DNA from: Cheiracanthium punctorium
Taxonomy: Eukaryota > Arthropoda > Arachnida > Araneae > Cheiracanthiidae
DNA length: 64,000 nucleotides
Assembly (NCBI GenBank): GCA_038373885.1
Contig: JAWZYV010013182.1
Location: 56,679 to 120,678, forward strand
Direction of reading: 5' to 3'
Each line of letters starts with the position of its first letter. The first letter of the stretch is position 1. The notes below the pieces were generated by a model. The model did not search any database and was not told the DNA's origin. It was given only the letters and a program-made list of their open reading frames with translations. Made by a program: the position numbers and the translations under genes. This document shows positions 35,495-47,511 of the stretch, one piece after another.

Positions 35495-35735
35495 CAATTT
35501 CTTTAAATCATGTAAATGGACCAGCGATAAATGTTACGGATCAGGTAAATCTTGTAGTCACGGTCCTTTTGGACCAGTGAATAAATATTCAGATTTCTAC
35601 CCCTGCATATGTGTATGTAACACAAAACAGAATGAACGTTTAGGATGGTGCAAAGGGTCTATCTTCTTCAGGTGCGATAATTTTCTTTCGCACTTTTTTT
35701 TTTTACTTTTGTTCTCTCTCTTTCTGCCAGTGTAG
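35495..35735 (+). CDS. Candidate exon of a small cysteine-rich secreted peptide (uncertain)
   Basis: A polypyrimidine stretch ending in TTAG (35491-35494) precedes an open frame to a TAG at 35733-35735. The encoded ~80 residues carry eight cysteines in the first two-thirds: C-x6-C-x6-C, then C-x-C-x-C, then two more, with a GWCKG segment. The end turns hydrophobic (LSHFFFLLLFSLFLPV) and is probably read-through into non-coding sequence. Dense, regularly spaced cysteines resemble disulfide-rich arthropod secreted peptides, a class that includes defence and venom-type peptides. No signal peptide exon, homologue or promoter is visible, and a good donor-like GGTAAAT lies inside the frame (about 35543). 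It could be a real terminal exon, a relic, or chance. Confidence 0.3.
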
Positions 35736-36934
35736 AAGGTCTAACCTTTTTTTTTACCTGAGGAGGGAGAACCTTTTATAACACTCAAAACTGTCCTTAC
35801 TGTTTCGTTTGTTATGCGTCAGAGTTATTTACAAAGTCCTTTCTAGGTTTAAGTATTTATATTAATCCAACCAAAACTTTATTTTGCCATCTTATAATGT
35901 AAAATTTCTCTTTTCAAACTTTTGTAATTATTTACCTGCAAATAAAGCAATGTATTTTATTTCCTAATGCAAACATCTCCATACATAAATTCTTTAATAA
36001 CTAATTTTTGGATGCATGGTGGCAGTTAAGATTGGCTCAGTCCCATTCAGAATATAAACATTTCAAATTATTCTTTCGTAAAACATTTCTAATAGATAAA
36101 TACGTGAAACAGCAAAAAGCAGAAAGCAAAGTAACGAAAACCATCTGCATCGTTATTTAACTCGAGGATAATGAAACAGCTTTATCATCTCTCTAATATG
36201 CATTTTTTTTCATATTTTTTAAAGAATGAACACTTTGTGGGTGAATGAAGACCACAGTTCACATTCGGTATGCAAGATTTCAAATAAAATGTTTTAAAAC
36301 CAGTTTAATGAAATATTTTGTTTTTACTTTCTCAATGGAGCTATTTCCGAAAGAGTTTAGGAACACTAAATCTCATTTCGATTTTTTAAATCTTTCAACT
36401 TTTGCAGCTTAATATACAAAGCTCTGGTCTTCAGAAATATCCATTTTTCACTTTATAATATTGAATGGCTTGAGGCAGGCCTGAAATATTTTCGAAAACT
36501 TCGTATTTATTTTATTACTCATTTTCCAAATTTGCTTCCTACAAGTAAACTGCATCTAGGTAAATTGATTCCAATTTTGACAAGACACGGTATGTATAGG
36601 ATGTCCAGCAAATAACACCCTGTTTTTAAAATTTAAAATATTAAAAACAAATATTAATAGAAGAATGCAGCAAACGTTAGTTTTATTATGCAACCTGCAA
36701 AATTTTTATACAGAAGTTTCGAAATAGCAGTTACAATAGCTGCTAGCAGATGGCGCAGCATGTCGAAGCCCATCGACGATCATTCTGTATCTAAAATCAT
36801 TCTCTGCAAGCAGTCACGACACGTTCTTTTTAAAATGTCCACCGTTTAAAATATGGTGATGACGCAAAAGAACTACGAAGTTTGACATGTCAGCCCCTAA
36901 TGAATTAACGGAAAAGAATTCACATGTCACACAT
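35736..36934. other. Spacer, possible mariner-type remnant near 36597
   Basis: AT-rich sequence with no recognised gene. At about 36595 'gtataggatgtccagcaa' resembles one end of a Tc1/mariner-type element, and 36730-36860 is less AT-rich. No partner end was found. Confidence 0.4.
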
Positions 36935-37430
36935 GTCGATTATTTTTCACATACATTTCTAAACAAAGAAAATTGTGTCACACTATAGTAATTACAAAAT
37001 TTCAACATTAGCTCGAACACACAGATAGATCCAATTAGAACAACTTCTTTTGTATTGTTCTGTGATGTGTATTAAAAGGGCATTTTCATTGGCAGTCAAG
37101 TTTAGATTTGTCAGATTAATACAACTGACCTTAAGCGGAATTCTCAAAAAATTCTTCAACTGAATGAAGTAAAGCTTAAATTAGAAACTCGCACAGCAAA
37201 GACGAAATTCTTTTCACTTGCCCTGTAATACTATCGGCTCGCGCACTGCTTTCAAAAGAATAACAAGTTTGATATTATACATGCTCCTCTAAAGTTATAT
37301 GGAAATTACAGATAATTCTTTTAAGTCGAAAATAATGTAAAAGAAACTGATTTTGCTTCTTAAATTACACTTTTTCCATGAATGATCCAAATGCATATTT
37401 AAGATTTTTTTATTTGCATTGATAAAATAA
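36935..37430. repeat. Duplication block B1, paralogous to 8885-9395
   Basis: Collinear with 8885-9395 from 'cgattatttttca' to 'tttgcattgata'. This is the leftmost recognisable homology of copy B; the sequence just left of it is unrelated to that left of 8885. Confidence 0.85.
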
Positions 37431-37458
37431 TTTAATAAAAATTATAAAATATAAATCT

Positions 37459-37615
37459 ACAAAAAAAAATGTGTATAATGAAAACGTTTGAAAAAAATAC
37501 AAAATACAAAATTACAAAAAAAAGTATATAATGGAAAGCATTTAAAAAAAAATACAAAATAAAAAATTACAAAAACTGTATATAATTAAAAACATTAAAA
37601 GATTATATGTAACAT
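37459..37615. repeat. 55-bp minisatellite, ~3 copies
   Basis: Units beginning 'acaaaaa...gtatataatg' start at about 37459, 37514 and 37569, with a constant 55-bp period and moderate divergence. Confidence 0.85.
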
Positions 37616-38039
37616 TTCAAACAATCAAAATTTAAAGGCAAATTCCGAAAAGTATTAATATTTCGCTATTTTTATTTTATTTTATTTTACTTTTTTTACA
37701 ATTTCAAAAATATCTCTGTTTATTCATAGGATATTTTTTTTCTGTGAGGATTTCCTTTTCTTGGGGTGGGTGGGTGGACCCCGCAAGTGGGGAATGTTCA
37801 GGGAGTTACCTCCAAGTTGGTGCTCCCTGACCAACGCGTCAGATAATTTCAGATGCATTTTTGGATCACCTGACACGGCAGAACGGATCCGTAAACTAGT
37901 TCTAAACTGAGTAGGCGATCTTTTAGTGTAAATATTTCATATTTTGAAACATTTTGTTTGTGTGGCTCTTTTGTTAAAGTTGTGTGGCTATATTTTAAAG
38001 AAAAAATTACAATTAATGATAACTGTCTCACCGTACAAC
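37616..38039. other. Spacer before the 253-bp array
   Basis: AT-rich, then a GC-richer patch with G-rich runs near 37760-37795. No gene recognised. Confidence 0.5.
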
Positions 38040-38985
38040 GTCACCATGAACTTCAGTTTTGGAAAAAGGAATACCGTTATGTGCAACCGTTGACAAATCT
38101 CGACGAAATTGGATCAGCGACCTTAAAGAGCAGATTGAAGACGTCTTAGATTCACCTACTGTTCATTAGATTCTTCATTGCCGAGAGATGCCGCAACGTA
38201 ACAAGGAACGAAACTTTTAATAAATATAACAAGGATCTCCGTGGAGGATCAGAAGTTTGTGTGTTCAAACCTGAACTTCAACCATGAACATTCAACCATG
38301 AACTTCAGTTTTGGAAAAAGGAATACCGTTATGTGCAACTGTTGACAAATCTCGACGAAATCGGATCAGCGAAAGAGCAGATTGAAGATGTCTTAAAATT
38401 AGATTCACCTACTGTTCATTAGATTCTGCATTGCCGAGAGATGCCGCAACGTAACAAGGGACGAAACTTTTAATAAATATAACAAGGATCTCCGTGGAGG
38501 ATCAGAAGTTTGTGTGTTCAAACCTGAACTTCAACCATAAACATTCAACCATGAACTTCAGTTTTGGAAAAAGGAATACCGTTATGTGCAACTGTTGACA
38601 AATCTCGACGAAATTGGATCAGCGACCTTAAAGAGCAGATTGAAGATGTCTTAGATTCACCTACTGTTCATTAGATTCTGCATTGCCGAGAGATGCCGCA
38701 ACGTAACAAGGGACGAAACTTTTAATAAATATAACAAGGCTCTCCGTGGAGGATCAGAAGTTTGTGTGTTCAAACCTGAACTTCAACCATGAACATTCAA
38801 CCATGAACTTCAGTTTTGGAAAAAGGAATACCGTTATGTGCAACTGTTGACAAATCTCTACGAAATTGGATCAGCGACCTTAAAGAGCAGATTGAAGATG
38901 TCTTAAAATTAGATTCACCTACTGTTCATTAGATTCTGCATTGCCGAGAGATGCCGTAACGTAACAAGGGACGAAACTTTTAATA
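38040..38985. repeat. 253-bp tandem array, ~3.7 copies
   Basis: The landmark ATGAACTTCAGTTTTGG recurs at 38045, 38298, 38551 and 38803, giving periods of 253, 253 and 252 bp. Units are highly similar, differing by a few substitutions, a 9-bp deletion (unit 2) and small insertions, so the array is young. Each unit also contains 'aaggatctccgtggagga' followed by GTGTTCAAAC, which resembles a tRNA B-box (GWTCRANNC). Short 'caaccatgaaca' subrepeats lie at the unit junctions. Frames are not maintained between units. Confidence 0.95.
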
Positions 38986-40040
38986 AATACTAGGGGCCAA
39001 GGCCCCCAGACTCGCTACTCTCGCTTTTCGTATGAGGCATTCGGCCCCTAATCAGGCTTATTCGTAAAAAACACATAATTTCAACCGACAAAACCCGAAG
39101 ATTGGATCAGATAGAATGTTACTGAGCTACACATTGCTTGGTTCTTGCAGGTTCATTGGTACATAAAAATTTAAACTTCACACTACAGTAGACCCCCTCC
39201 CCCTCATAACACGGAAGATATTTTGTTATGGGAATCCGTGTTGTACGGGTCCTGAGCTATACTACACCTTGAGTGCGGACTCCGCTTATAATCGCTGGAA
39301 AAATTATTTGCACTCTTCAGAAACACAATGATTTTCAATGTTACCATTCAAAAGTTATATTAATTAGGAGCTAAAGCATAATAAAATCCAAACATCTGTT
39401 TCAGCTGTATTTTTAATAATGTAAAACCTATTGGACACCCTTCGAATTTTCCACCCATTGCGATTTTTCATTATTTGGCGACTTGCGTACATGTGAAGTT
39501 AATAAAAGCTACGGAACTGATAGGATAGCTTGCCACCAATGGCGACTTTTCATTATTTGGCGATTTACACATGCTCACAACCTATAATTACTGTTCATGT
39601 AAGGTTACCGGAAAACCGTTATCCATATTTTCATTTACATAATCATTTGCAGATTGGCGTACTTAGCACCACGAATTATACCATCTCGTCGCGCTAGCAA
39701 ATATCCAAAGTTTACTGTAACTGCTATAATGGCATAGTTAACGCCGCCAAATATTTCTACTGGTAGCAAATAATCCAGCTGGACGAGAACCGGCTTTAAA
39801 ATAATCTGCATTTTAATTATTTTTCATTTTCAAGATATTAGTTATTCTGTTTTGGAAAAACGAATAATCGCTCATTCTAAACTCCTGTTGTCTAAGCGAA
39901 CTTACTATTTGAAAATTGTCAACTTTGTGTAACATATTTTGAGTTACTTATTTCATATAGTTTTTATTTTGGCGTAAAATGGGCGTAATTCTAACTCATG
40001 TTTGTAAATTTCACGCGATTCTAGATACTTGGATACTTGG
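38986..40040. mobile_element. ~1.05-kb interruption of the last array unit, possibly Helitron-like
   Basis: The fourth array unit stops at 'aataaata' (38985), and its expected continuation ('..caaggatctccgtggagga') resumes only at about 40041. The left edge starts CTAGGGGCCAAGGCCCCC. Read from the minus strand this is a GC-rich palindrome followed by CTAG and then T, similar to a Helitron 3' end, although the palindrome is closer to CTAG than usual. The right edge ends near a 'gatacttggatacttgga' duplication, and a TC start on the minus strand is possible but not clean. Inside, TA|CAGTAGACCCCC at 39184-39195 resembles a pogo/Tigger-type end. No coding sequence. Confidence 0.4.
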
Positions 40041-40090
40041 AATATAGCAAGGATCTCCGTGGAGGATCAGAAGTTCGTGTGTTCAAATCC
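40041..40090. repeat. Final partial unit of the 253-bp array
   Basis: 'aaggatctccgtggagga' followed by GTGTTCAAATCC, then diverging into 'ctttcggctcacca'. The B-box-like word is better preserved here than in the array units, so this may be closest to the source sequence, possibly a tRNA-derived repeat. Confidence 0.7.
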
Positions 40091-42149
40091 CTTTCGGCTC
40101 ACCAATGAAGAGTATACCAACGATGGGTACGAAAAAACCCTATTGTCTTTCAATGTGTTCTCGACTTCAAACAAAGATGACAAGTTTCGGCAAACACAGC
40201 TAAATTTTTATTGTGAACATTTTAACGAAGAACATATATTAGAAGAACTGAACATGAAGAACTTTAAATTCACAAGATACTAATGCAGCTGGATCTGTTT
40301 TTGTTTCATGCTGGACAGTGATGCAGCTTCAGTTATCCTTAGTCTGGAAAACTCCACGGAAGAAACTCTCTGGAAGATGGCGAAAAGAAAAAGCACAGGC
40401 ACGTCATCAAGACCATGGCTTGAGCTCGCACGTGGCTGGCTAGCTGACTGACTGACTTATTGCAAGAGCACATACAAATACTCTCGACTGCTAACTGCTG
40501 AACTGCCTCTATTCCTCTGCTAGCACAGCACCAAGTGCGCAGGCACGGCGTCGGAAATTAGCATTTGGCGAAGAAACTGAAAATGCGGAAAAGATTTTGA
40601 ATTTTGCTTGGGGTCTGCGGGATGCATTTGCGGTTGCAAGCGGAAGGACTCCCAGCCACTGGTCGTCCATCACCTAGAATGCAAACAAGCTTTCTTGTGG
40701 TGAACATATAGCAAAGTGGCATAGTCGCAGCACTATGCTTTTTTTGATATGCTGACTAAGTCTGAAAATAAAGTTTATGTATTTCATAGTCCGGACACGA
40801 CCGTAGTTGTCAGAAATCTTTAAGAGGAAAATGATAGCACATAATAAATCACAGCTAACTAGTGCACTGAGAGGACTTGCTAAAGTCATCGAATCTTTAA
40901 AGAGTCTTCAAAGTAAGTCAGTAATGGAAATCTGGTTAATCTATCATGAAAACAACCACCTCTACCTTATTGCACACCTTACATCGTGAGCAACTATGAG
41001 CTTTCAACGAGTGCTTGAGAATAAAACTGAATGTCTGGGGTATTCCTGTGGTATCTATTGAACAGTAATTTTTCAAATTATCATTTTTTCCTTCCCTTAC
41101 CACGAACTAGATCAAAAATTTAGTTGGATAGTCAAGTCAAGTTTTCTGGTTCAGTTACGCAGAGCTCAGTTGCTTGTTTGAGCTCACAGCGGCAAAGCCA
41201 TCTCCAAATATTTGGCCATTACAGGACTGAAACTTCTTGAGCAACTTTGTACAGTCCAGAAATCACTCACTATGATTTTACCCTCTCCTGCATGTGATAA
41301 TAAAGCTAAAGAAAATGGATTTAAATTTCCAGTGATTAAGATTTTTTGGGGAATTGGTGAAGGTTTAAGGATTGGTGAAATAAGGATTGGAAAATTTTTG
41401 AAAAATGGAAATGAATAAATATGTATTTTAAAACTTTCCTGATATCCAGTGTATGTATGAAATTTTGAACGGTGAATTTATCAGAGTTGTAAGACTGAAT
41501 AAAGATTTGTATTTTAAAAAACAGTTTCTTTAGTGTATGTAGCCACAAGCACAAGTTTAAATTTGCCATCTTTCAACAGCAGAACAATTTTTTTAATCCA
41601 GTGAATTATTACATATGTTGCTTCTTTTTCTTCTGTTCTTTCTAGAAATGAAATTCATTCACCTTTGGATAAAGTGAAACGTTTTCATAATTTCATTTTT
41701 GACGAATGTTTACGTGTCTGAGAAATATAAGACAGTAAAAAATAGCAAGTCTGCAGGACGTCTTGACTGCAAAAAAGGCAATTTCATGAACAGAAAGCAT
41801 GATGCTTGTTCGAATCTTACAGAAAAGAAAACTAAGAAATTTTATTATTTTGAACCTTTTGTCAAAAACAGTTGTATTTTTTTTCCCTTTGTAACATATT
41901 TTCGTGCAAAAAAATATTCAGAAAATAGATTAAACTTGTTAGAAAGAGATACTTTTGAGAACTTTAAAACTCAAAAGATTTTATAGTGCAAAATACGCTA
42001 AACATTTAAGTATTATTTACCACAAATATGTATGATAAAAAGAATTTTTGTTGGCAGCTCAGAAAAAAAATTCAGACTCCTTTTAAGAATTTGTTTTTGT
42101 ATTGTTCCGAAAATTACGAAGTGGGTGTACGTTAAACTAGTTCAACAAG
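40091..42149. other. Spacer with a GC-richer patch; no gene recognised
   Basis: The region 40290-40690 is noticeably GC-richer, with a (CTGA)n-like stretch near 40440. Several open stretches of 60-95 codons occur to 41986 (for example 40029-40283 and 41699-41986 on the plus strand), but none resembles a known protein to me. No splice pattern links them. Possible decayed exons cannot be excluded. Confidence 0.4.
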
Positions 42150-42510
42150 GTAGTCAATAGTCAAAAAGCTAACACAAGATTTCATTTGATGAATCAAAGC
42201 CCTAATACCTCACAAAAAATACAGAACTTAATAAAACATGCAACAGCAAATCATTAACTATCACAGCAATAACACTATTCAAATCCCAGGGTCAAGCGCA
42301 TAGCTTTACTCCCTATATCCACAGTCTATTGCACTCATTGATATATATGATATATCAATCGTTGCACTTAACTCCCAGCGAGCGAGAATTTCCTACTTAT
42401 AGATTAGCGAGCAGGTTGTGACTTCATATAGGTCGTGAAGTCATATTTCTTGATTTTTCTAGCAACCTCTTTTCTTATTAAGATACAGACAAAATTCCAG
42501 TATTTTCAAA
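42150..42510. repeat. Duplication block B3, inverted paralogue of 14525-14830
   Basis: The reverse complement aligns to 14525-14830. It lies upstream of block B2 and is inverted, so this region has been rearranged since the duplication, or the segment is an independent dispersed repeat. Confidence 0.85.
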
Positions 42511-43409
42511 AAAATTTCTTTTTGTTACCAAAGCAAAGATGAAAAATTCGTCGTCAAGGTCAGAAAGGTCACATACTTATTTCACTTGCAGGAATACCTG
42601 CACAACTCTCCATCAGCACGCATTGACATGGGAAAACAACATTACCATTTTTGTAGCAGTATGACTGTTTAACAACGAATTCTAAATGTTATTTATGGAT
42701 TTAAACTTATAATACGAAGAAAATTCATTCTATATACGTTTTTTTATTACTTATCCTTTTTTTATTTTATTTATTTGTTTTTATTACTTTTTAGATAATT
42801 TTCTTTTTCACAGTCTTCATTGCAACATCACAGTCCAAGAACATTTTATTTTTCCTGAGTAAAATTCTATGCTATGGTTTACTAATAAATATTTTTATGG
42901 CCTATTTGAAATTTTTCTTTGTGAGAATATAACTAATTATATTGAAAAGCCAGCGGAAGACAGCAATGTTCGAATGGCGTATTTAAAAACCACAAACCAA
43001 TTCCTTTAAAGTACATATTATTTAGCATTTATGTTTTGGATGGAATTCTATAGTAAAACGGATATTTACATGCTTCTCTTACACCAGTTGAGCTTGAATT
43101 GAACATGAAAGGTTTAATAATTATTTTTCTAAATTAAATTTTATCATGATACCGTTAATAACTATTACATTAGTCTTTATATTCGTATAAAAGTGTCAAA
43201 CTCATATAATGATTACCATAGGTATAGAATGTTGGAATTCATCACAATTCCTAATAAAATGCTTCAGAAGAATAACTTGAGTTAACATTTAAATATTTTT
43301 TAATTACAATTTATATTAATCTGATATTTCTGTTTCTATTTAAAAAATTTACATAAAGCAAGTTGAGTGATTTTCACGCATATCTCTGAGCAGGATCCAT
43401 TTTAAATAA
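42511..43409. other. Spacer within copy B
   Basis: AT-rich sequence without recognised homology to copy A and without genes. Confidence 0.5.
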
Positions 43410-43810
43410 ATTTATAATTAAATGTCGTGTCACGGGTAAAATTGCGGTTGCTTGTCCCTTGTATTCATATTGAATACATAACATTCACATTCATACTGAT
43501 TTGCCCTTCCCGCTATATCCAATGTGAACAAATCTAAGATTGTTTCATATTTTCAGTAATTAAACATTTGGGAACCTTATTCTACTTCTGAATATCTAAT
43601 AAATATGTGTGTCTGTGATTTCTATTTTTTTACATCACATTATATATTTGTGTCAAATTTTGTAATTAATTTTTCTCAAACTTTCCACTCTGCAGATAAC
43701 TTGAAATTTTACTGATGTATTTAGAACCAATGACACTACAGTAATACTTAAGAATGATGTCTATATGGCTGTGGACACGTAAAAAGATAACTTGAGAAAC
43801 TACCATCTAT
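43410..43810. repeat. Duplication block B2, paralogous to 14170-14530
   Basis: Collinear with 14170-14530 in direct orientation ('ggttgcttgtccc', 'agaaccaatgaca', 'gatgtctatatgg'). Confidence 0.7.
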
Positions 43811-45254
43811 TAATCCTAATTTCAATCCCAAGCGAAGTGAAACATCTGTTGATTTTTAGTACTTGTAGATAGTTAGTTCTAGATGGGGCAATGCAAAATC
43901 AACTTTATTCTAACTTCTCAATCTCTAATTGAACTAAAATTTTGCATGTTGATTTATTTTATCTTATAGTGTAGAGAAAGATGTTGGATTCATTACCAGT
44001 TTGAAATCTTATTATATCCTAAATAACCTTTTATAATCGTATATAATAAATTCGTAAAACTTTTCCATTTTGGGGTGGTTGGTAACTGTTGATATATGAT
44101 TCCGATGACTAGTCTTTGCAAATTGTTAAATAAGCAAGGCAAGTTTTGTTTTATTTTTTTATAACTATTTTTTTTCTAAATATTTTCTCCATGCGAAGCA
44201 GAGACACTGTATCTGTTTATATATTTTGTATCGTTCATTTCATAAACTACTTAAGTACAGCATTTTGGGAACGAGGAAAAATTGCTGAGAAGTAAGAACA
44301 CTAAGCAAAAAAATAAAAACACGCAACTATAAATATACAATAAAACAACGAGAACAAAAACGTAAAAGACAAAATATTTTTTAAATATTGCATCGCCTTT
44401 ACATAAAAGCTGTGTCGGCATTTGGACCAACACAGAGGCTTAAAGCACTTTTTTGATCAAACCATCGCCTTCAGCAACAATAAAAGAAAAGCGAGCTACA
44501 AAGTTAAAAGGTAAGATAAACATAACCCAGACAAATTTGAAAATTTTAAAAGTAAATCCATTAAAAATCCTGTATGAAGTCAAAAATCTTGAAGTAAAAT
44601 ACACAAAACCCATTAAATAAAACTCGGCTTCACGAGCCTCGTCAGGGGGGACCCCCCCCTTGAACCCCTTAATTTTTTAGTTTCATTATTGCCATATTAA
44701 TTGGCTTTGTCATTTTATCGCTCACCTTTCGCGTATTTCGCCTGGTAACCCTATGTTGAAATTTTTATGAGTGTAACCTATTTATAGAAAAATACATCTG
44801 ATGCATATTCTACAGCTTACGAAATATTGTAACAATAGATTAAAGCTGTTACGAACTAATAGTATTTAAATATATGTAAAAAATACATATGAAGCATATT
44901 CTACAGCTTACGAAATATTGTAACAATAGATTAAAGCTGTTGTGAACTAATAGTATTTAAATACATGTAAAATTATGTCGCATACTTTTATGTCGCTTTT
45001 TTATGTCGCATTTTTGGGACACATTTTTAATAAAGGGTGTTGAGAGATAAAATGACATAGTCATTAATACTTCAAACAACTGACGTTTGATTATTTTCTA
45101 AGTAAATGCTACATAATTTTAACCCTTTAAATCCTTAATAGCTTTTATAAATAAATAAAATGCCAATAATTTCTTTTTCGAAAATAGTTTTTAAATTATT
45201 ACATTTTGGAATTAATTTTTTTAAACCCTTTCTTGCATGTGACGGAATATATAC
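43811..45254. other. Spacer within copy B
   Basis: About 1.4 kb occupying the place where copy A carries block A3. It contains a short G/C run near 44640-44660 and the 91-bp tandem repeat listed separately. No gene recognised. Confidence 0.5.
44790..44972. repeat. 91-bp tandem duplication
   Basis: The block around 'gcatattctacagcttacg' through 'gaactaatagtatttaaata' occurs at about 44803 and 44894. The two copies are nearly identical, so the duplication is recent. Confidence 0.93.
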
Positions 45255-47215
45255 TATCCCACCTAATTTTAGTATTTTCCGTGCCTGTTGCAAAAACACC
45301 TAACTTATTTTTCTTTCACGATTAACATATTTGGTTTTCATGCAAAACATAATGCTCATAATGCTGAATGCAAAATAATGCTAAAATCCTTCAGTTTCTT
45401 TGATAAATATTGGTTGGAAATTTTGTCAATTCTTCATAAAATTGGTTGTGCAAATATGTTTTTCATGACAGGCATCTACAAAAACTGCAAAATACACTGA
45501 CCTTTCAAAAGTCATATTCTAATATTACCAAACATGATCCTCTATAAGGCATTGCTATCCCGTATTGTCGCAAGACTTTATTCAGTGTTTTTTTTTTGTT
45601 TGTTTGTTTGTTTAATCCGTATCATCTGTTACCTGTCAATTATACGATTTGTAATTTAAGCACAAGCAAATTAAAGATACCGTTCTACTTCGGTAAGTAC
45701 TATTTATCATTCCCAACAATCATTTTTTTCTTAGGGATCATCCACATGTTCAAACAGAACTTTACTTCTTAAAGTACATTGGCTACCCTATATCTTCTCT
45801 TAATATTTAAATTACCATGTGAAAATAAATAATAAAAGAATAAAGAATGTATTCCTTTTTAACAATTAATGTATGATCACCCTAAAAAAAATAAAATTTC
45901 ATTGGAATATCTCTAATTATTAAAAAACTGATTTGTAGTTAAGCTCCTAAATTATTTACAAGCTTTAATATCAAAGCATAATGAGTGTGAGTAATACCTG
46001 AGTGTTACAAATAATTTCAATTATAGATGCACTGCTGTGAAAACTGGAACGAAGTAGACGGAAATTTACGTTTCAGAGGCCTCGAGGGTTAAATCATAAA
46101 ACATTGTGTATATTTCGTTATGGTTTGTTTTCAAGTGCAACTTTTCAAAAAACAGAGGTAACTATAACGATTTTATTTGATTAATAATTATTTTCATACT
46201 GCATAAGAATCACTAAATCCTTTTATCAAAAAGTCATAAACACACACGTACAAAATGATTTTTTTGTTCGAATAACCATACTACAAAACTATCCAAAACA
46301 TATAAATTTTAAAGATAAGTTTAAATTTTAAAACATAAATCATAAAATAATACTTAACATTTTTATACGCAACATTTAACATGTTGGTAAAAACATATAC
46401 ATAGACACAAAAAAAATTTTTTAGAAATTATGAAAAAAACACAAATATTTTTTCCCAAATCATTAACAAAAAATTGAAGAACAACTCTTTAATTCATGAT
46501 TGAAAAAATTTGAGAAATAGCATATTTTTCTTTTACAAATACTCGTTTTTTGTTTTTGTTTTTTGAGTGCCCAACAAGAAACAGAAAGAAAAAACTTCGG
46601 AAATACAAATTTAAATTCTTGAATAAGATCTGGGATTTTTTTTAAATCCAGTTTTGACAGACATTGAATTATAAAAGTTGGTTTCCTCGAGTGGCAATGA
46701 TTGATGAATTTTGTCTGTCACTTAAATATTCTGAAAGATATACTGATGGCACTGCAGCAAAGCTAAGTAAAAATGCCAGACATAGTTTGGAAAAATAAAC
46801 TCATTCTTGCACATATCTTCAGAAATAACGTGTTTCTTAAATAAAATATTCCAACGTCTTGGTTTTTATTATGTTCTCTGCAGATTTTCTTACAAAATGC
46901 TGTTTATGTTACAAGCGTCAGTTTCTAAGAATGGGCATAAAGCTTCCCCTTCAAAAGAAATTGACTACTCACGATAGCTTTATTAAATTGATTTTGCATG
47001 TATGAAAACAAACCTACATAATCTGAAAATATTAGAAATAAAACGCCATATTCGAAAATTTAGAAATGAATTTCGATACTTTTGACTAACAATTTAGATT
47101 CGCATATGAATTCATCTCCTCCTCCAATATGCAAATGTTGCCGTCATGATACATTTCTATGGCAAAACATAGTTCAAAAAACTGAGAATGAACAACAAAT
47201 GTGTGAGTTTCTGCA
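45255..47215. repeat. Duplication block B4, paralogous to 14875-16500
   Basis: Long direct-orientation collinearity with 14875-16500, interrupted by indels. Homology stops in the sequence just before the SINE at 47262. The continuation of the paralogue is found only at 63697. Confidence 0.88.
45585..45612. repeat. (GTTT)n microsatellite
   Basis: T-run followed by several GTTT units. Confidence 0.85.
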
Positions 47216-47261
47216 TAATGCACTTGCCATGGGATTGCGTAATGCAACTTTAAAAATGAAG

Positions 47262-47499
47262 CCCCACCATGGCCGAGTGGATAAGGCCCTCAAAATAGTA
47301 GTCGGCTGAAGTGTGAAGGTCCAGCGTACTGGTCTATCACGCGATTATCGTTCTAAAGGTCTGGAGTTTTGGTCAGTTTTCTCCAGATGTAACGTGAATA
47401 TTCATTAGAACACCTTAAAAAGTCCTACGACCACGGCCCCATCCTTGGCAAATAACCCTTGCTTTACCATAACACAACACACAAACAGAGCATACAAAA
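47262..47499 (+). mobile_element. tRNA-derived SINE with 12-bp target duplication
   Basis: The head contains CATGGCCGAGTGGATAAGGC (47269-47288), an excellent pol III A-box of the tRNA-Leu/Ser class. It is followed about 35 nt later by a degenerate B-box-like GGTCCAGCGTAC. The body is unrelated to tRNA and ends in a CA/A-rich tail. The element is flanked by identical TTAAAAATGAAG at 47250-47261 and 47500-47511, a 12-bp target duplication typical of LINE-mediated insertion. Intact duplications suggest a fairly young insertion, made after the duplication that produced copy B. Confidence 0.92.
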
Positions 47500-47511
47500 T
47501 TAAAAATGAAG

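Noticed and set aside
38040..38985. CRISPR-like array
   Set aside because: Uniform 253-bp units with no repeat-spacer alternation in eukaryotic DNA; this is a minisatellite.
41212..41986. Possible exons (68 and 95 codons)
   Set aside because: No recognisable domain, lysine/asparagine-rich composition as expected from AT-rich DNA, and no consistent splice sites.
47262..47340. Functional tRNA gene
   Set aside because: The A-box is good but acceptor, anticodon and T arms do not fold, and the sequence continues into a SINE body with target duplications.
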